Shown: positions 27,878 through 40,743, numbered from the stretch's first letter. The stretch is DNA of 64,000 nt from Helianthus annuus (GCF_002127325.2 NC_035439.2:140803901-140867900); one strand, 5' to 3'. The notes: generated by a model from the sequence alone, not told the origin. Numbers and translations are program-made.

Positions 27878-28606
27878 TGTTAGGGCTGGATTTTTATTAT
27901 AGGTGATCCTTACACGTGATCCTAACCAGTGATCCTTATTTCTTTGGCAGACAGTGATCCTCAGCAGGACTTCAGGATCAGGATCATGGGACATTATAGG
28001 ATCCTCATACTAACGATCATCTTCGCTTAATGCAATGTTATTTTTGCAGGAATATCTAGCAGGATACGCTCTAAGCGTCATGACCAAGGGACGCGTCTTC
28101 ACAATTATGGCAAGAGCTTAATTGAAGATAGACGTTGCACAGGATATGGAAACAAGGCTTGATTTATGGGCGGCTATTTAGGCTAGATTGTCTTTTATTT
28201 CTAAAGGGGTAATGAGCTGATAATTAGTCCTTTTACCTAAAATAGGTCACCTACACTTGTATAAATACCACTCTCCATCATTTGGAAGGGGACACACGAC
28301 ATACAACGCAACTCTCACACACTTAGACACTCGAAACAATAGTGATCCTTGTACTCAGCTCATTATCATCCGAAGTTGTAACCATTTTGTTCTTATATTG
28401 AAGTTTGGTGATCGGTAGTTGCCATCACCCGAGGTTTTTTATGCCGGAGATCATATATTGATCAAGGGCTTTTTCCTCGTATAAATCATTGTGTCTTTGC
28501 ATATTTCTCATAAAAGTGATCCTTTACTTTTACAATTAACCAAGCATCATACCCCGTTTACATAAAGTTTGGTTACATTATCCTTGTGTGATTTTTGACC
28601 AAAACA
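27878..28606 (+). repeat. LTR D (3' LTR of outer element)
   Basis: 729 bp, TGTTAGGGCTGG to GACCAAAACA, TATA box at 28260-28269. It differs from LTR A at two places that I can find (CATC/CGTC near 28078 and TTGCTATC/TTGCCATC near 28421). Confidence 0.93.
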
Positions 28607-30370
28607 TATATGGTGACTAAAAGAGGGATAGAAGCAAGCCCGCAGCAGATAAAAGCCATCTTAGATATCAAGTCACCTTCAAATATGAAGGATGTTTAAT
28701 GATTAACATGGAGAGTAGTAGCATTAAACGGATTTATCTCAAGATCCTCGGAAAAATGCAAAGAATTTTACGATATACTAAAGAAGAATAAGAAATTCGA
28801 ATGGGGAGAAAAGCATGAAACAGCCTTGCAGGATTTGAAGCAGTATCTTTCAACCGCACCTCTATTGATGAAACCTGAGAATGGTGAACCATTATCCCTA
28901 TATCTCGCAGTATCGGGGAATGCAGTAAGTGTTGTCATGTAAAAGATCATGAAGGTACCAAGAGAGGATAACGCTGAGGCTGACGCACTGGCGAACCTAG
29001 GATCATAAGTCAGGATACCAGAGGGGACCCAAATACCAATACTACATATCCTGCATCCTGCAGCGGATCCTCAGAATAAGGAAGTAATGAGTGTTCAGGA
29101 TCCTGATGTTGAGTATCCCGAAGAGGATCTTAAATCGTGGACGGTCCCGATCATAAGATATCTCAAGGAAGGACACATCCCAAAAGATGAAAATCCTAAG
29201 GCCTTTAGGATGAAGGTATCACGATTCACTATTATAAATAATATTTTATATAAGAAATCTCTTACAGGACCGTATCTGAGGTGCATAGAGGATCCCGAAA
29301 CCAAGGAAATGCTTCAGGATATACACGAAGGGAATTGTGGTAACCACACTGGGGGCAAGTCGTTATTCTCAAAAGTATTAAGAACAGGATATTATTGGCC
29401 TACCATGAGGAAAGATGCTGCAGAATATGCTCGAAGGTGTGATGCATGCCAAAGACATAGCAACATACTACATCAGCCTGCAGAGCCATTATATCCTATT
29501 GTATCCCCTTGGCCGTTCATGAAATGGGGAATGGATATAGTAGGAAAATTACCAAAAGCTCCAGGAGGAAAAGTCTTCATGTTGGCAATGACTAATTATT
29601 TCTCTAAGTGGGTTGAAGCTGAAGCATTTGTTCAAGTCAGAGATCAGAAAGTGGTATCCTTCATAAAAAGGAATATCCTGACTAGGTTTGGTGTACTAGC
29701 TGAAATAATTTGTGACAATGGATCTTAATTCATAAGTAAGAGGACTACTGACTTTTGCAAGAGTTGGGGAATCAAAATGATCACATCCACACCAGTACAT
29801 CCTCAAGCAAATGGACAAGCAGAATCCTCAAACAAGATAATTGTCAACAACCTGAAAAAGAGACTAGGGGCCAAAAACGGAAGATGGGCAGAAGAATTAC
29901 CCTTTGTTTTATGGGCTGATAAAACGACGGTGAAAAGTGCAACTGGCCAAACCCCGTTTTCCTTGGTGTTTGGAGCAGAAGCGGTGATCCCGATAGAAAT
30001 GGTAATACCCACAGCAAGATCCAACCTCCGGGATCCTGAGCAGAATCCTGCAATCCTATGCCAGGAATTGGATACTATTGATGAGACAAGAGATACAGCA
30101 AGGCTAAGGATGGCAGCATATCAACAAAGGATATCCAAAGCATATTATAAGAATATAAGGACTAGAAGGTTCCAGGTTGGAGATTGGGTATTAAGAAAAG
30201 CTTCTCAGAATACCACTAATCCTGCTGACGGAAGGCTGGCACCAAAATGGGAAGGACCCTATGAGATTGAATCAGAATCAGGGAAAGGAGCATACCGACT
30301 CAAGAATATGGAGGGGGATATGCTACCAAGATCCTGGAATGCTATACATTTGAAGCTCTATTTCAAGTGA
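28607..30370 (+). pseudogene. pol pseudogene of family 2, right copy
   Basis: RT thumb and first RNase H start (28607-28940) are broken by stops at 28697 and 28940. The sequence then jumps from KDHEG straight to VPREDNAEADALANLG at about 28955, skipping the rest of both RNase H domains. Integrase follows: zinc finger with NHTGG and CDACQRHS (29340-29465), core with [13 protein letters not shown] and CDNGS (to 29725), a stop at 29726-29728, and PVHPQANGQAESS to KWEGPYEIESE (29777-30370). Not functional. Confidence 0.9.
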
Positions 30371-31641
30371 GTTAGGAATTTAATATCTAACTCAGGATGG
30401 TATAAATTTTATCTCTTTTAATATGTTTAATATTACTTACTATTTTGAACCCATTACTGACTTAAGCATCAGAGGGGTGTTAGCCAGGCTAACACCCACC
30501 TTAGTCTACAATTGTTTTGCCGAATATGCTTCGGGATATAGCTCCAGGATACATACCCAGGATACTTCGAAAGATTAGAGGATTGGCCCCCTCTCTCACG
30601 TTTAAGGGATCCTGATCCCTTCACAGGTTTAAAGGTATTCATCTTTCTCACGATTGGGTTTAAACACCCCACCAGGAGCTCAAGTTGTCCAGGGATAGTT
30701 CAAGGTGGCGGGACCAGTTCATGTAAAAGTGGCTGACAATTTCGTCACTGTTGTCTATATCCTGGACCCTTAAGGTATATGAGGATTGATCACCCTCTCT
30801 CACGAAAGGGTATTTTCATACTCTCTAAGGTTTAAAGGTTTTCACCTTTCTAAGTCTTGGAGTTTATACACTCCCGCCTGTAGCGCATGAAAATTTGGGA
30901 TTTTCCCCAGGATAGTTGTGGGTTTACCCCCGGAACGCAAAGGATTTATCTCCAGCATACTTCGGGGTTTATCCCCAATAACACAAGAACTGTCCATACA
31001 GTCAAAACTTGAATTCAAAAAAAAATTTCTAAGTGTTGGAAGATTTCATACACCGGGACATTTCTCCTAAGGCGATTATAAGTCAGATTTGAACCGAGTG
31101 CACTAAGACTGGGGACATCTTAATGGAAGGAGTTACAACAAGGATTGAAGTTTGGTACTGGGGTTACACTTTATTCCTGGTATGATCTTTCCTTTATGAA
31201 TTTTACATAAGTTTTTCCGGCTGATATATCCTGATTAGGATATATCTTTAGGATATATTCTCGAAATATGATTCAGGATATTTGGCTAGAATATTTGGGA
31301 TACAATACTTGGATTTAAAAATCGGAATTGAATTTGTTATCAAGGTTTATAAATTCTAAGTGAACTATTTTTTACTTTAAAACTTTACTCAAATTGTTGG
31401 AGATTTTGAACAACTATATTTTGTTCTTTAAGGACTTTATTTAAATTGTATGGATTTTGAGGAGTCCTATTTGACAAAGGTCTTCATAGGATACCACTGA
31501 TTATATTGATCAGGATATTTTCACAGAAATAGTAACACTAATTTTGCAAAGCTGAAATCTAAACTAAGTAATGCTTGATAAAAAATTAAAAGGCGACAAC
31601 AAATAAGTCAAAAGGTGGTTATATTACTAACAAGTCAAAAG

Positions 31642-31691
31642 TTGTGCTTTTGGTTTCACCTCAAACTGAGGCCCATCCGCCAAAAGCACAA
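31642..31691. repeat. Perfect 12-bp hairpin with conserved loop
   Basis: TTGTGCTTTTGG (31642-31653) pairs with CCAAAAGCACAA (31680-31691). The 26-nt loop contains TTTCACC, CAAAC, GAGGCCCATCC, like the other loops. Confidence 0.78.
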
Positions 31692-31789
31692 TTAGTTTTT
31701 ACCATATTTACGCAACGGTTGAAGGTTTCATCTCAAAACGAGACCCATCCACCTCCGACCCTTGCATCATTCAAAACAATTATACTAAT

Positions 31790-31843
31790 TGATGACCAAG
31801 GGCTTCATCCTGAAACCCAGGACCCATCCACCTTTGGTCATCA
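31790..31843. repeat. 13-bp hairpin with conserved loop
   Basis: TGATGACCAAGGG (31790-31802) pairs with CCTTTGGTCATCA (31831-31843) with one G-T pair. The loop starts CTTCATC, has GAAAC, and ends GGACCCATCCA. Confidence 0.78.
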
Positions 31844-31978
31844 TATTGTTCTAAGTGCAGGAAAGTAAATTGTTTAACAGACAAGGAAAGGAAATTGTTC
31901 GACAACCATAAACCATCAAATTTAAAAAGTGGGTTCCGGCCTCGGCATCAACATCCATCATCGCCCACTTCGCTGCCT

Positions 31979-33650
31979 TTAAGGGGCAGTACCCACTTCG
32001 ATCATCGCTTCACCAGCATCACCACCAGCATCATTCCCAGCATCCGCATCAACATTGACCACCTTCTCAGCCACCTTAGCAGGCTCCTCAGCAACAGGCT
32101 TCGCAGGATGCTCCACGGGATTGCCACCAAGATCCCTCAACTTCACCTCCCAAGCCTCAACATTCCATGAGGGGCATTCGAAGCCCAGAGCCTTGGCCTC
32201 ATAGGCCATTTTCAACCTAGCTTGGAGGAGGGAGATGACGACAGAGTTCTTGAGGCTTTCCCGGTATGAAGTCATAGCCTGCTCATGTTGGACCTGGGCG
32301 GCGTCAAACTTGGCCTGAGCTTCATGGGTGACCTTCTGGATGGTGGACTGCTGCTATTGGGCCATTGCCTTGTATTTGGCCTCATAATGCTCAGATTTAG
32401 CGGTAGCGATTGCTGCTTGGTCTGCGATAGTGGCTTCAGCCTTTTTCAGCTAGCTTTCAAGCATGACATTCATGCCACATGCATCCTCGTAGAGGAATCC
32501 CAGGCGTTCAAGACCCTGCAAAATAAAGAAACATGTATTAACCTTAATTAACTTTAATAACCAGCATATGTTGCAGGATATGGATCAGGAGACTAACCTG
32601 GTTGAGGAAGCAAGTCATGAATTTGCTGGACTCTGTAAACCTATGATTTTCAAATGGGAATACATGGGGGTAGCGGAAGGCTCTGTTTCCTTTCTCTTCT
32701 GGGAGCTAGAGGCCTGGGTCCTGGATGCTGGAGGAGCTTTGGGAGCGGAAGTTGTCTTCGAACTAGTAGGCTTTGGTGTGACGGATGACTTCGGGTTGGA
32801 TTCTTGCTTAACAGGTGCGAGACTGGAATAACTGTCCAACTCGTCGAGTTGGAAGCCTTCGAGGTTGATAACTGGCACTAAATGAGGAAAGAAATATTCA
32901 ATTTGTAACTCTTGTACTTTACAATCATTATAATTGTGTTCTTACCAGACATCTCTGAGCTTGATTTTTGGCTTGAGTTTGTGAGAGACAGGGAGAAGGT
33001 TCTTTCGCTAACAGGAAGTCGGTAGATCTCTTTGATCCTGGGCTCTGATTCCGCGCTTGGGGATGCAAGATCTTTGAAATTCGCTGCACAAAATATCAGG
33101 ATATAAGTCTAGGATATAGTTTAAGGATACATTTGGGGATATTCCTAAAACCCTAGATCCAACCCTTGGTTAACCATCTAACAGGCAGATCAAAACCCTT
33201 GTCAATAGAGTCTCTTTTTACAAAAAATAACTTTCGCTGCCACTGGTCTTCATTCTTGGTGGCCTTAAGGACTAAAGGGTTCTTGGAAGTGGAGAACAAA
33301 AGAAAGCGGCTGTTACCATGGGATCTCAATCGGTATGCAATGGGGAGGTCTTCGATACACAGGTCAGGACAATGACGAGATTTAATTTCGTTTAGCACCA
33401 TTAAAACTCGCCAGACCATCAGCATGGTTTGGGCATAACTGAGGCCGGTAAGCTCAAAGAAACGAGAGACAAAGGGTGGAAATGGATACCGGAGTCCAAG
33501 GAAAAGGGATAGGCAAGGAAGCAGACCCATTCATTTGACGACGCGTCTGATCGGACTTCCCGATCAAAAGGGTGAATGACCACTCCGGCAGGGAACGCGC
33601 TGGAATCCTTCAAAGCGGCGATATCAACGTTATTAAAGCAGCAGATTTCA
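31979..33650 (-). pseudogene. Decayed antisense gene of family 2
   Basis: Homologous in layout to the family-1 antisense gene. Exon-1 part: ICCFNNVDIAALKDSSAFPAG near 33640-33590 and HPFDREVRSD, then after a frameshift near 33540 the YPFPPFV...LTGLSYAQTMLMVWRVL and QRKLFFVKRDSIDKGFDLP block (33500-33160). Middle part: Ser/Pro/Lys-rich sequence at 32878-32615. C-terminal part: coiled-coil-like sequence and SWNVEAWEVKLRDLGG (32275-31979), matching SWDVEGWKARLADL of family 1. A stop upstream of ICCF and the frameshift make it non-coding now. Divergence is large, so the gene predates the split of the two families. Confidence 0.8.
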
Positions 33651-34004
33651 TTTTAAGGTTCTCGTATGAGGTTCAGACTCGTTAGGGTTGCGATTGGCTC
33701 ATTTGACCGGGATCTTGTTCGAGATGCCATAAAGGGTATCGGGCGAGAAGAAGGAAATCCAAAGAAAAGAAAAACAGAGAAGATGAGAGAAATACCTGAG
33801 ATTCACCTGAGAAGTAATGATCATAATGCGAGATATTTCAGCTAATTATAGGCTGAATGATAGGGGTAAGAGTAAATAACGTCTTGGAAGTTGCACATTG
33901 TCATTTCAAAAGTCTCGTCATATTGATTGCCTCGATCCAGGTGATAAAATTTAAAATATATCCATTTGAATTCAGAATTCCAACAGGTATATTTTGGGGA
34001 CAAT

Positions 34005-34742
34005 TGTTATGGGTCATTTTCTGAACATGTATCCTGACTAATATTCTGATTTTGGTTGTTTACTTGTGATCAGGATACCGGATCAGGATATTGGTAACAT
34101 CCTGGTACGATATCCTGGTATTAACTAAATTACTCACGTGCAAAATTGAAGGTATAAGTCTCCAACGTTCGAGAAGACTTCTTCCCCTCAAGACTCGGGA
34201 AAATCAGTTGAAATAAAGACGTTGAACCCGAAAGACCAGGACTGTAACGTTTACTTGGGAATATTCGAAGCATCCCGGTTTATTAGGATAGTTTGTTGTT
34301 TTCGTTTAATTATAAATAGCATGATCGGATCAGATTAAGGCACTCACTTTCATTCGCACACTTTGCTCTCTAGCTACTAGCAACCACTACACACAAACAC
34401 TTGTATTCAAATCTCATTGTAACACTTAGTTGATCCGCATCATATCCTGCACTGTATCCTGATATTTGAAGCAATAGAAGAATAAGGCAGCTGCGATTGT
34501 CAGCTCCCGAGGTTTTATGCCGGCGATCTAGATTGATCAAGGGCTTTCCTCGTACATCTCGCGTCACCCTTTACATTTTTGCTCATTGTTTGATCATAAA
34601 TATAGCTCTATATCCTGAGCCGTATCTTGAACCTGTTTTTACAAGCAACTTAACTTAAATATTTCCAACACATATTTCTAGCACACTACCTCACTTAACT
34701 AATTTAATCACTAAATTGCTTCGGTAATTTTTGACCAAAACA
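34005..34742 (+). repeat. 3' LTR of family 2
   Basis: 738 bp, begins TGTTATGGGTC after a GGGGACAAT polypurine-like run and ends GACCAAAACA. It shares the block CCCGAGGTTTTATGCCGG...GATCAAGGGCTTTCCTCGTA with family-1 LTRs. It abuts chromovirus integrase at 34743. Confidence 0.85.
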
Positions 34743-35440
34743 CTACCATTAATAGAATTTTCTTACAATAACAGCTATCATACCAGTATCAATGCTGCAC
34801 CATTCGAAGCGCTTTATGGACGAAAGTGCCAAACTCCAGTCTGTTGGGCAGAAATTGGAGAAAAGCAACTATCTGGACCCGAAATAGTACAAGAAACAAC
34901 GGACAAGATCATTCAAGTCAAGGAAAGACTGAAAGCTGCACGTGACCGACAAAAGAATTATGCAGATAACAGACGAAAGCCATTGGAATTTCAGGTAGGA
35001 GATAAAATTTTATTAAAAGTTTCCCCTTAGAAAGGAGTGATAAGATTCATCAAAAGAGGAAAGCTAAGCCCCAGGTATATTAGACCCTTTGAGATTATCA
35101 GAAAAATAAGACCAGTAGCTTACCAGCTACAACTGCCAGAGGAAATTGCATGAATACATGAAGTATTTCATGTATGCGATCTCAAAAAGTGTTTAGCTGA
35201 TGAATCGTTAGTAGTACATCTTAAGGACATAGAGATAAATGAAAAGCTTAAACTTGTAGAAAAGCCTCTACAAATTGAAGACAGAAAAGTCAAGAATCTC
35301 AAAACAAGAGATTGGTTCTAGTCAAAGTAAAATGGGATTCCAAGAGAGGACTAGAGTACATTTGGGAGCTTGAATCAGAAATGCAAAGGAAATATCCACA
35401 CCTATTCCAGTACACGTCGAGTACGAGTTCTAAAACAAGG
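34743..35440 (+). pseudogene. Integrase C-terminus and chromodomain remnant (T1)
   Basis: Encodes [56 protein letters not shown], then after a stop at 35028-35030 a decayed GPFEII region and a chromodomain-like VKVKWDSKRGLEYIWELE...KYPHLF (35320-35405). The chromodomain places it in the chromovirus clade. Not functional. Confidence 0.88.
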
Positions 35441-35449
35441 TGGGGAGGA

Positions 35450-36783
35450 TATAGCAACCCTCCTAAAATATCTCCGACACCTCTAATATATGTAGAATGT
35501 CCCTATACATCCTAAAATACACCCCGTATACGAAAAATGGCCCAAAATACCTTTATATAATTAAAAATAAAATAAAAACAATAAAAACGAGTCTGTCGCG
35601 GGCCGCGACAGACTACCCTTGATCCTACACGGGCCGCGAGCGCCTGGACACCAGGCCGCTCCCTGATCTGCCACGTGTCATATACGTGGCAAACCTATAC
35701 GTATGACCGGACATAGCTACGCCGTAGAACCCCTACGTCGTGGGGCGCGTAAGCCTTTTGTGTGGCTTTTGCGGGGCGCGACGAACCCGACGAACAACCC
35801 TATAAAAGGGCCATCGGCCTTCAGTTGCAAACAGCTCATTCTCTCGATCTCTCTCTCAATTTTCTGCATAAAAAATATAATATCGGGCATAATACCCGCT
35901 AAATAACGAAGTTCTGCCTCGTTGTAAGTATTATAACCCCCGGTTACGTATTAGATACGCTGCCCGATTGATGTAGTGCTCCATAACGACTGTCGAGGCT
36001 CTGCCCGACGTAGTCGTTGGAGTTCTGTCTCGGGAGGGTATAACTAATGTAAATATTGGGTTATTATACTAACACGTGTGCATTATTTAAAATTTATAGA
36101 TTATAGCCAGGAATCCACAGGAAATTATCTAAGATAACAATGTGAGTAATCCTCATTTTTGCAAACTGTTTTACAAAGTCTCAATGTTTTAAATTATATT
36201 TCATAGTAATTGAGTATTTGTAATTTCTACGATTATCGTCCTTATGTTGGGGTTTTGTATACAAAAATTTGTTACTACACTGTGAGTAGTAACATGACCA
36301 CAAGTCGGGTTGACAGTACCGTGGGTGGTAATTACAGTAGAAAAATAAACAAATGTAATTGCGAGATCACCCTCAATACTGTAAACTGATAAAATTTGTC
36401 TTGATTAAATTGGGATTCACTCACCAGTATTTCCCACTGACAAAATGTTTTTAAACGCGTTTCAGGTAACAAAATGTGAAAGTCAAATAGAAGCCAGCTG
36501 GACAGCACTGAAGGCTTGGAAAAGTGGCTATAAAAAGTTACCTAAATAAAGAAGATGTTTTTATTTTAAAAATAGGGTTTACCCCTATAGAATGTTTGTA
36601 ATGGAAACTTGGGAATTTCCGATGTGTTTAATATTATAAAAATGTGGTATTTTACTCTTATAAAATATTTTCTAACTACGGTCCTGATGTAATTTCCACT
36701 GTCAAATTGATAAATATCGATACCACTATCTCTGCGTAGGTCGCGGCCGCCCGCCCTCGAGGCAGGGGTCGGGGGTTGCGACA
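35450..36783 (+). repeat. LTR of T1
   Basis: Preceded by a purine-rich tract (GGTGGGGAGGA). Its ends read TATAGCAACCC and GGTTGCGACA; the opposite-strand LTR of T2 starts TATAACAAC, so the family start may not be TG. It carries a 23-bp palindrome (35591-35613), with TATAAAAGGG at 35801-35810 as a likely TATA box. Length 1,334 bp, close to the T2 LTR after removal of its insertion (about 1,277 bp). Confidence 0.78.
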
Positions 36784-39621
36784 AACGGTTTTTGTCTGTT
36801 ATCAGCATAACTCTTTTGACGATCTCGTGCTGCTTTTAGCCTTTCTTTGACTTGAATAATTTTGTCTGTTGTTTCCTGTACTATCTCTGGTCTAGACAGT
36901 TGTTTTTCTCCAATTTCTGCCCAACAGACTGGAGTTCAGCACCTTCATCCATAAAGTGGTTCAAATGGTGCAGCATTGATACTGGTATGATAGTTGTTAT
37001 TGTAGGAAAATTATTTAATGGTAAATGATCGTCCTAATTTCCTCTGAAATAAATTACACAAGCTCTAAGCATATCTTCCATTGTTTGAATTGTCCTTTTG
37101 CTTTGTCCGTCCGTTTGAGGATGATAAGCAGTGCTTAGATTTAACTTGGTTCCATTGCTTTTTGGAAACTAGTCCAAAAATGAGAAGTAAAACGCCTATC
37201 TCTATCAGAAACAATAGATAAAGGAATTCCATGTAATGAAACTATTTCATTTACATATAACTTGGCTAACTGTTCCATATTGAAAGTTTCATTCATAGGT
37301 AAGAAATGAGCAGACTTTGTTAATCTGTCTACAATCACCCAGATTGTATCATTACCTTTTCGTGTCTTGGGTAATTTAGTAACAAAGTCCATTGTTATCA
37401 ATTCCCATTTCCATATCGGCATTTCTAGTTGCTGCAATAAATCTGAGGGTTTCTGATGCTCGGCTTTAACTTGTGAAAAGGTTAAACTCTTGGCAACGTA
37501 GGTTGCTATATCCTTTTTCATTCCTATCCACCAGAAATTCCTTCTTAAGTCTTGTTACATTTTATCACTACGAGTATGTATCGTATACTTAGATTTATGG
37601 GCTTCTTCTAAAATTTGGTGGCGTAGGTTCCTTGATTGGGTATCCAGATTCTTTTCTTATGGAATCTTCAAATTCCATCTATTCCTTGTTCTAATTCCTT
37701 AATCATTCCTTTTAATTTTTCAGTATCGTTCTTGATTACTGTTTCCTGCATTCTTCTAATTTGCTCATTTAAATCTATCTGCAGATTTAGCTTAAGAGAA
37801 CATACTCGTCTTGGCTTTTCGTGATACTTTCGACTTAAAGCATCAGCTACTACATTAGCATTTCCTTCATGGTACTGGATATTACAATCATAATCACTAA
37901 GAGTTTCCATCCAGCGTCTCTGTCTCATATTTAACTCCTTTTGCCCGAATACATATCTTAGACTGTTATGATCGGTGAAAATAGTAAACTTGCAACCATA
38001 AAGATAGTGTCTCTAAATTTTAAGGGCAAAAATTATGGCTCCTAACTCTAGTTCATGGGTTGTATAATTTTTCTTCATGATTCTTAAGTTGTCTAGAGGC
38101 ATAAGCTAATTTAGAAGCGTCACATAGACTATAAAGTCTTCAGTTCCCTCTGGTAACACGAGTATGGGTGCGTTGGTTAATCTTTGCTTAAGAATTCTAA
38201 AAGCTTCTTCCTGTTTTGGTCCCCATTCAAACTTAACTGATTTACAGGTATGTTTGGTTAATGGAATAGCTATTCTAGAAAAATTCCGGATAAACCGTCT
38301 ATAATAACCTGCTAGTCCAAGAAAACTTCTTACTTTCGCTGGTGATTCAGGGACTTTCCATTTAGTAATCGCCTCGATCTTTGTTGGATCCACATGAATT
38401 CCTTCATTATTAACTAGATGTCCAAGAAATTGTACTTCTTGTAACCAAATTCACATTTTGAGAATTTAGCATAAAGCTTTTTTTTTCTCAATAATGTCAG
38501 AAGTGTATGCAGGTGTTTTGCATGATCTTCTTTACTCTTAGAGTAAGAATATCATCTATAAGGACAATTATGAATTTATCCAGATATGGTTTACATATTC
38601 TGTTCATCATGTCCATAAATGCGGCTGGGGCATTGGTTAAACCAAATGGCATGATGGTATATTCATAATGACCATACCTTGTTCTGAAAGCCGTTTTAGG
38701 AATGTCCTCTTCCTGTATTTTCAATTGATGATATCCAAAGCGTAAATCGATCTTAGCAAAGAATCGAGCTCCTTGAAGTTGATCAAACAGATCATCGATT
38801 CTCGGTAGTGGGTACTGATTTTTAATCGTGACCTTGTTCAATTCTCGGTAATCAATGCACATACGCATTGATCCGTCCTTCTTCTTGACAAAAAGATTGG
38901 TGATCCCCATGGTTATGAACTAGGCTGTATGAAACCTTTTTCCAGAAGTTCGTCCAATTGTTTCTTCAGTTCTTGCATCTCTGCTGGTGCTAAACGGTAG
39001 GGTGCCTTGGCAATCGGTGTTGTCCCTGGTATTAGGTGAATTCTGAATTCAACTTCTCTATTTGGCGGTAGTCCCGGTAGTTTTCTGGAAAACATCTGAG
39101 AATTTAGATACTACGGGAATATCTTTCAATTCTTTTCCTTTAGTGTTAATGATTATGGAAATCATATACACTAGTGATCCTTTCCTTGCATAGCTCGCTG
39201 TTTTCATCACCGAGATGAATTTTGTGGACCTAGTTGGCTTGTCTCCTTTGATTGTGATCTTTTCACCCTTTGGTGAATTTACTTGTATTGACTTCTGATA
39301 ACATAGAATACTGGCATGATTGGCTACTAACCAATCCATTCCTAATACAAGATCAAAACCAGCCAGATTCATTGGATAAAGGTTAGCAATAAAATTATGG
39401 TTTAAAATTTCTATTCTTGCTCCCTGCAAGATTTCAGTGATCTTAATGGATTCTCCATTTGCCGTTTCTACCATACATTCTTGTTGAAGTTTAGTTAATG
39501 GTTGGGTGGGAAGTTTGCAGAACGAAAGTATTAATAAAACTTTGGTTCGCACCAGAGTCAAATAATACTTTAGCAAAAATATCATTAATAAAAACGTACC
39601 AGCAATCACATTCAGAATCAT
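36784..39621 (-). pseudogene. pol pseudogene of T2 (protease, RT, RNase H, integrase)
   Basis: Protease-like region with LAGFDLVLGMDWLVANHA (39370-39300), RT with [55 protein letters not shown] blocks (39095-38497), then LIDDI and a frameshift, the thumb/RNase H region [25 protein letters not shown] (38393), RNase H end [34 protein letters not shown] (37928-37668), and integrase with WELITMDFVTKLPK and the D-x-D-R region (37521-37141). Many frameshifts. One RNase H only, unlike the Tat elements. Confidence 0.9.
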
Positions 39622-40743
39622 CTTGGCTTCCTCAGCTGTCAGAACAAATGCTCTAGCATTCTTGGCAGTTTTGCTGTTTGTTACTGGAGCTAGTTTCGGA
39701 CAGTTCGATTTGATATGCCCCGTCTCTCCACAGTTGAAGCTTAGCTTATTGCTGGGTTTCTTCCTGCATTCTTCTTCCTTGTGTCCAGATATTTTGCAAA
39801 AGTTGCAGTATATGGAACATCTTCCTTAATACTTCTTTTTGCAGTACTTACAGTAAGGTGCAGAAGTAGAACCTGTATTTTTCCCACGATTGGAATTACC
39901 ATAGCGAAATTCCTGAGTAAGTTTTTGGGCTAGGTTCTTTCTCTGGTTTTCTTCTTGCGTACGAACCAATTCATCAGTCAAGGTATTGGCTAGTTCTACT
40001 GCTTCTTCTATGGTTTGTGATCTAGCTGCCTTGACTACATGCCTAATTTCACTAATTAATCCCCAGATGTAACGGTAGATTAATACTGGTTCCGATGAAG
40101 CTAGGGTTGGCATTATTCTAGCATATTCGAAGAATATGGTAGTGTAACCCTTACAGTCTACTCCAGTCATTCTAAGGTTTAAGAACTTGTTAGCAATTTG
40201 TTCCTTTTCATTGGGAGGACATAATTTTCTTTCAACCATTTCCTTAAAGTTGATCCATTCCATATTATAAACTCTGTCACTTTCCCTAGATTGGAGAATA
40301 GTATTCAACCATTCTAAGGTTGCATTCTTAAATAGATTAGAAGCAAACATAATCTTATCTTCCTCTGCGCATTTACTTATTTTTAAGACTGCTTCTGTCT
40401 TTTCTATCCAACGTAGAGCTGCAATGGCTCCTTCATTGCCAGAGAATTCTATTGGTTTTGCAAAACTAGAATTCTTTGTAAGAACAACCATATGACATGG
40501 TTCTTCTCCTTTTTGGAATAGGCAATTGAAGTAACGGTCCATTATTCATGCTGTGACTGGTTCAGTAGGTGGTCGTTTACTTCCACTATTAGTTTTATTA
40601 TTTTCTGCTTCCTTAACAGTCTTGATGATATATGGCATAGCGTCTATGATTCCTTGTGCTACTATATGTTGGATGGCACTGTTATCTATTTGGTTTCCAG
40701 TATTATCATTATTCTGGTTTCCTGATTTACTTCGTTGTCCATC
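39622..40743 (-). pseudogene. gag pseudogene of T2, capsid exon
   Basis: After a splice acceptor at 40744-40743 the frame reads DGQRSKSGNQNN and continues to the capsid domain (PIEFSGNEGAIAALRWIEKTEAVL, 40460-40360; FVNLRM-like FLNLRMTGVDCKGYTTIFFEYARI), interrupted by one TGA just before MDRYF (40542). Zinc-knuckle remnants lie at 39840-39690 (YCKYCKK and FNCGETGHIKSNCP). It is decayed by the TGA and a frameshift near 39830. Confidence 0.82.

Larger units (their letters stand above)
30371..31978 (+). repeat. 3' non-coding tract of family 2 (right copy) with hairpins
   Basis: No gene seen. It is co-linear with 1-1320 in inverted orientation. Two diverged blocks of about 110 bp lie at 30560-30680 and 30770-30890. 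Hairpins: 31642-31691, 31713-31757 (imperfect), 31790-31843 and 31927-31970. Confidence 0.75.
28607..34742 (+). mobile_element. Degenerate Tat element, family 2, right copy (5' side missing)
   Basis: Starts abruptly in the RT thumb (YMVTKRGIEASPQQI) right after LTR D and runs through pol, 3' non-coding DNA, a decayed antisense gene (33650-31979) and a 3' LTR (34005-34742). Several stops are CAA-to-TAA changes. The 5' LTR, gag and most of RT are not in the window in this orientation. Confidence 0.88.
34743..36783 (+). mobile_element. 3' end of a Tekay-like chromovirus (T1)
   Basis: Integrase C-terminus and chromodomain remnant followed by an LTR. The left side is interrupted by the family-2 LTR. 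The right side ends at GGTTGCGACA and abuts integrase of T2, in the opposite orientation, so T1 was probably inserted into T2. Confidence 0.82.

Noticed and set aside
35703..35906. 67-residue open frame in the T1 LTR
   Set aside because: It spans the LTR TATA region (TATAAAAGGG), is not kept in the T2 LTR, and is probably chance.
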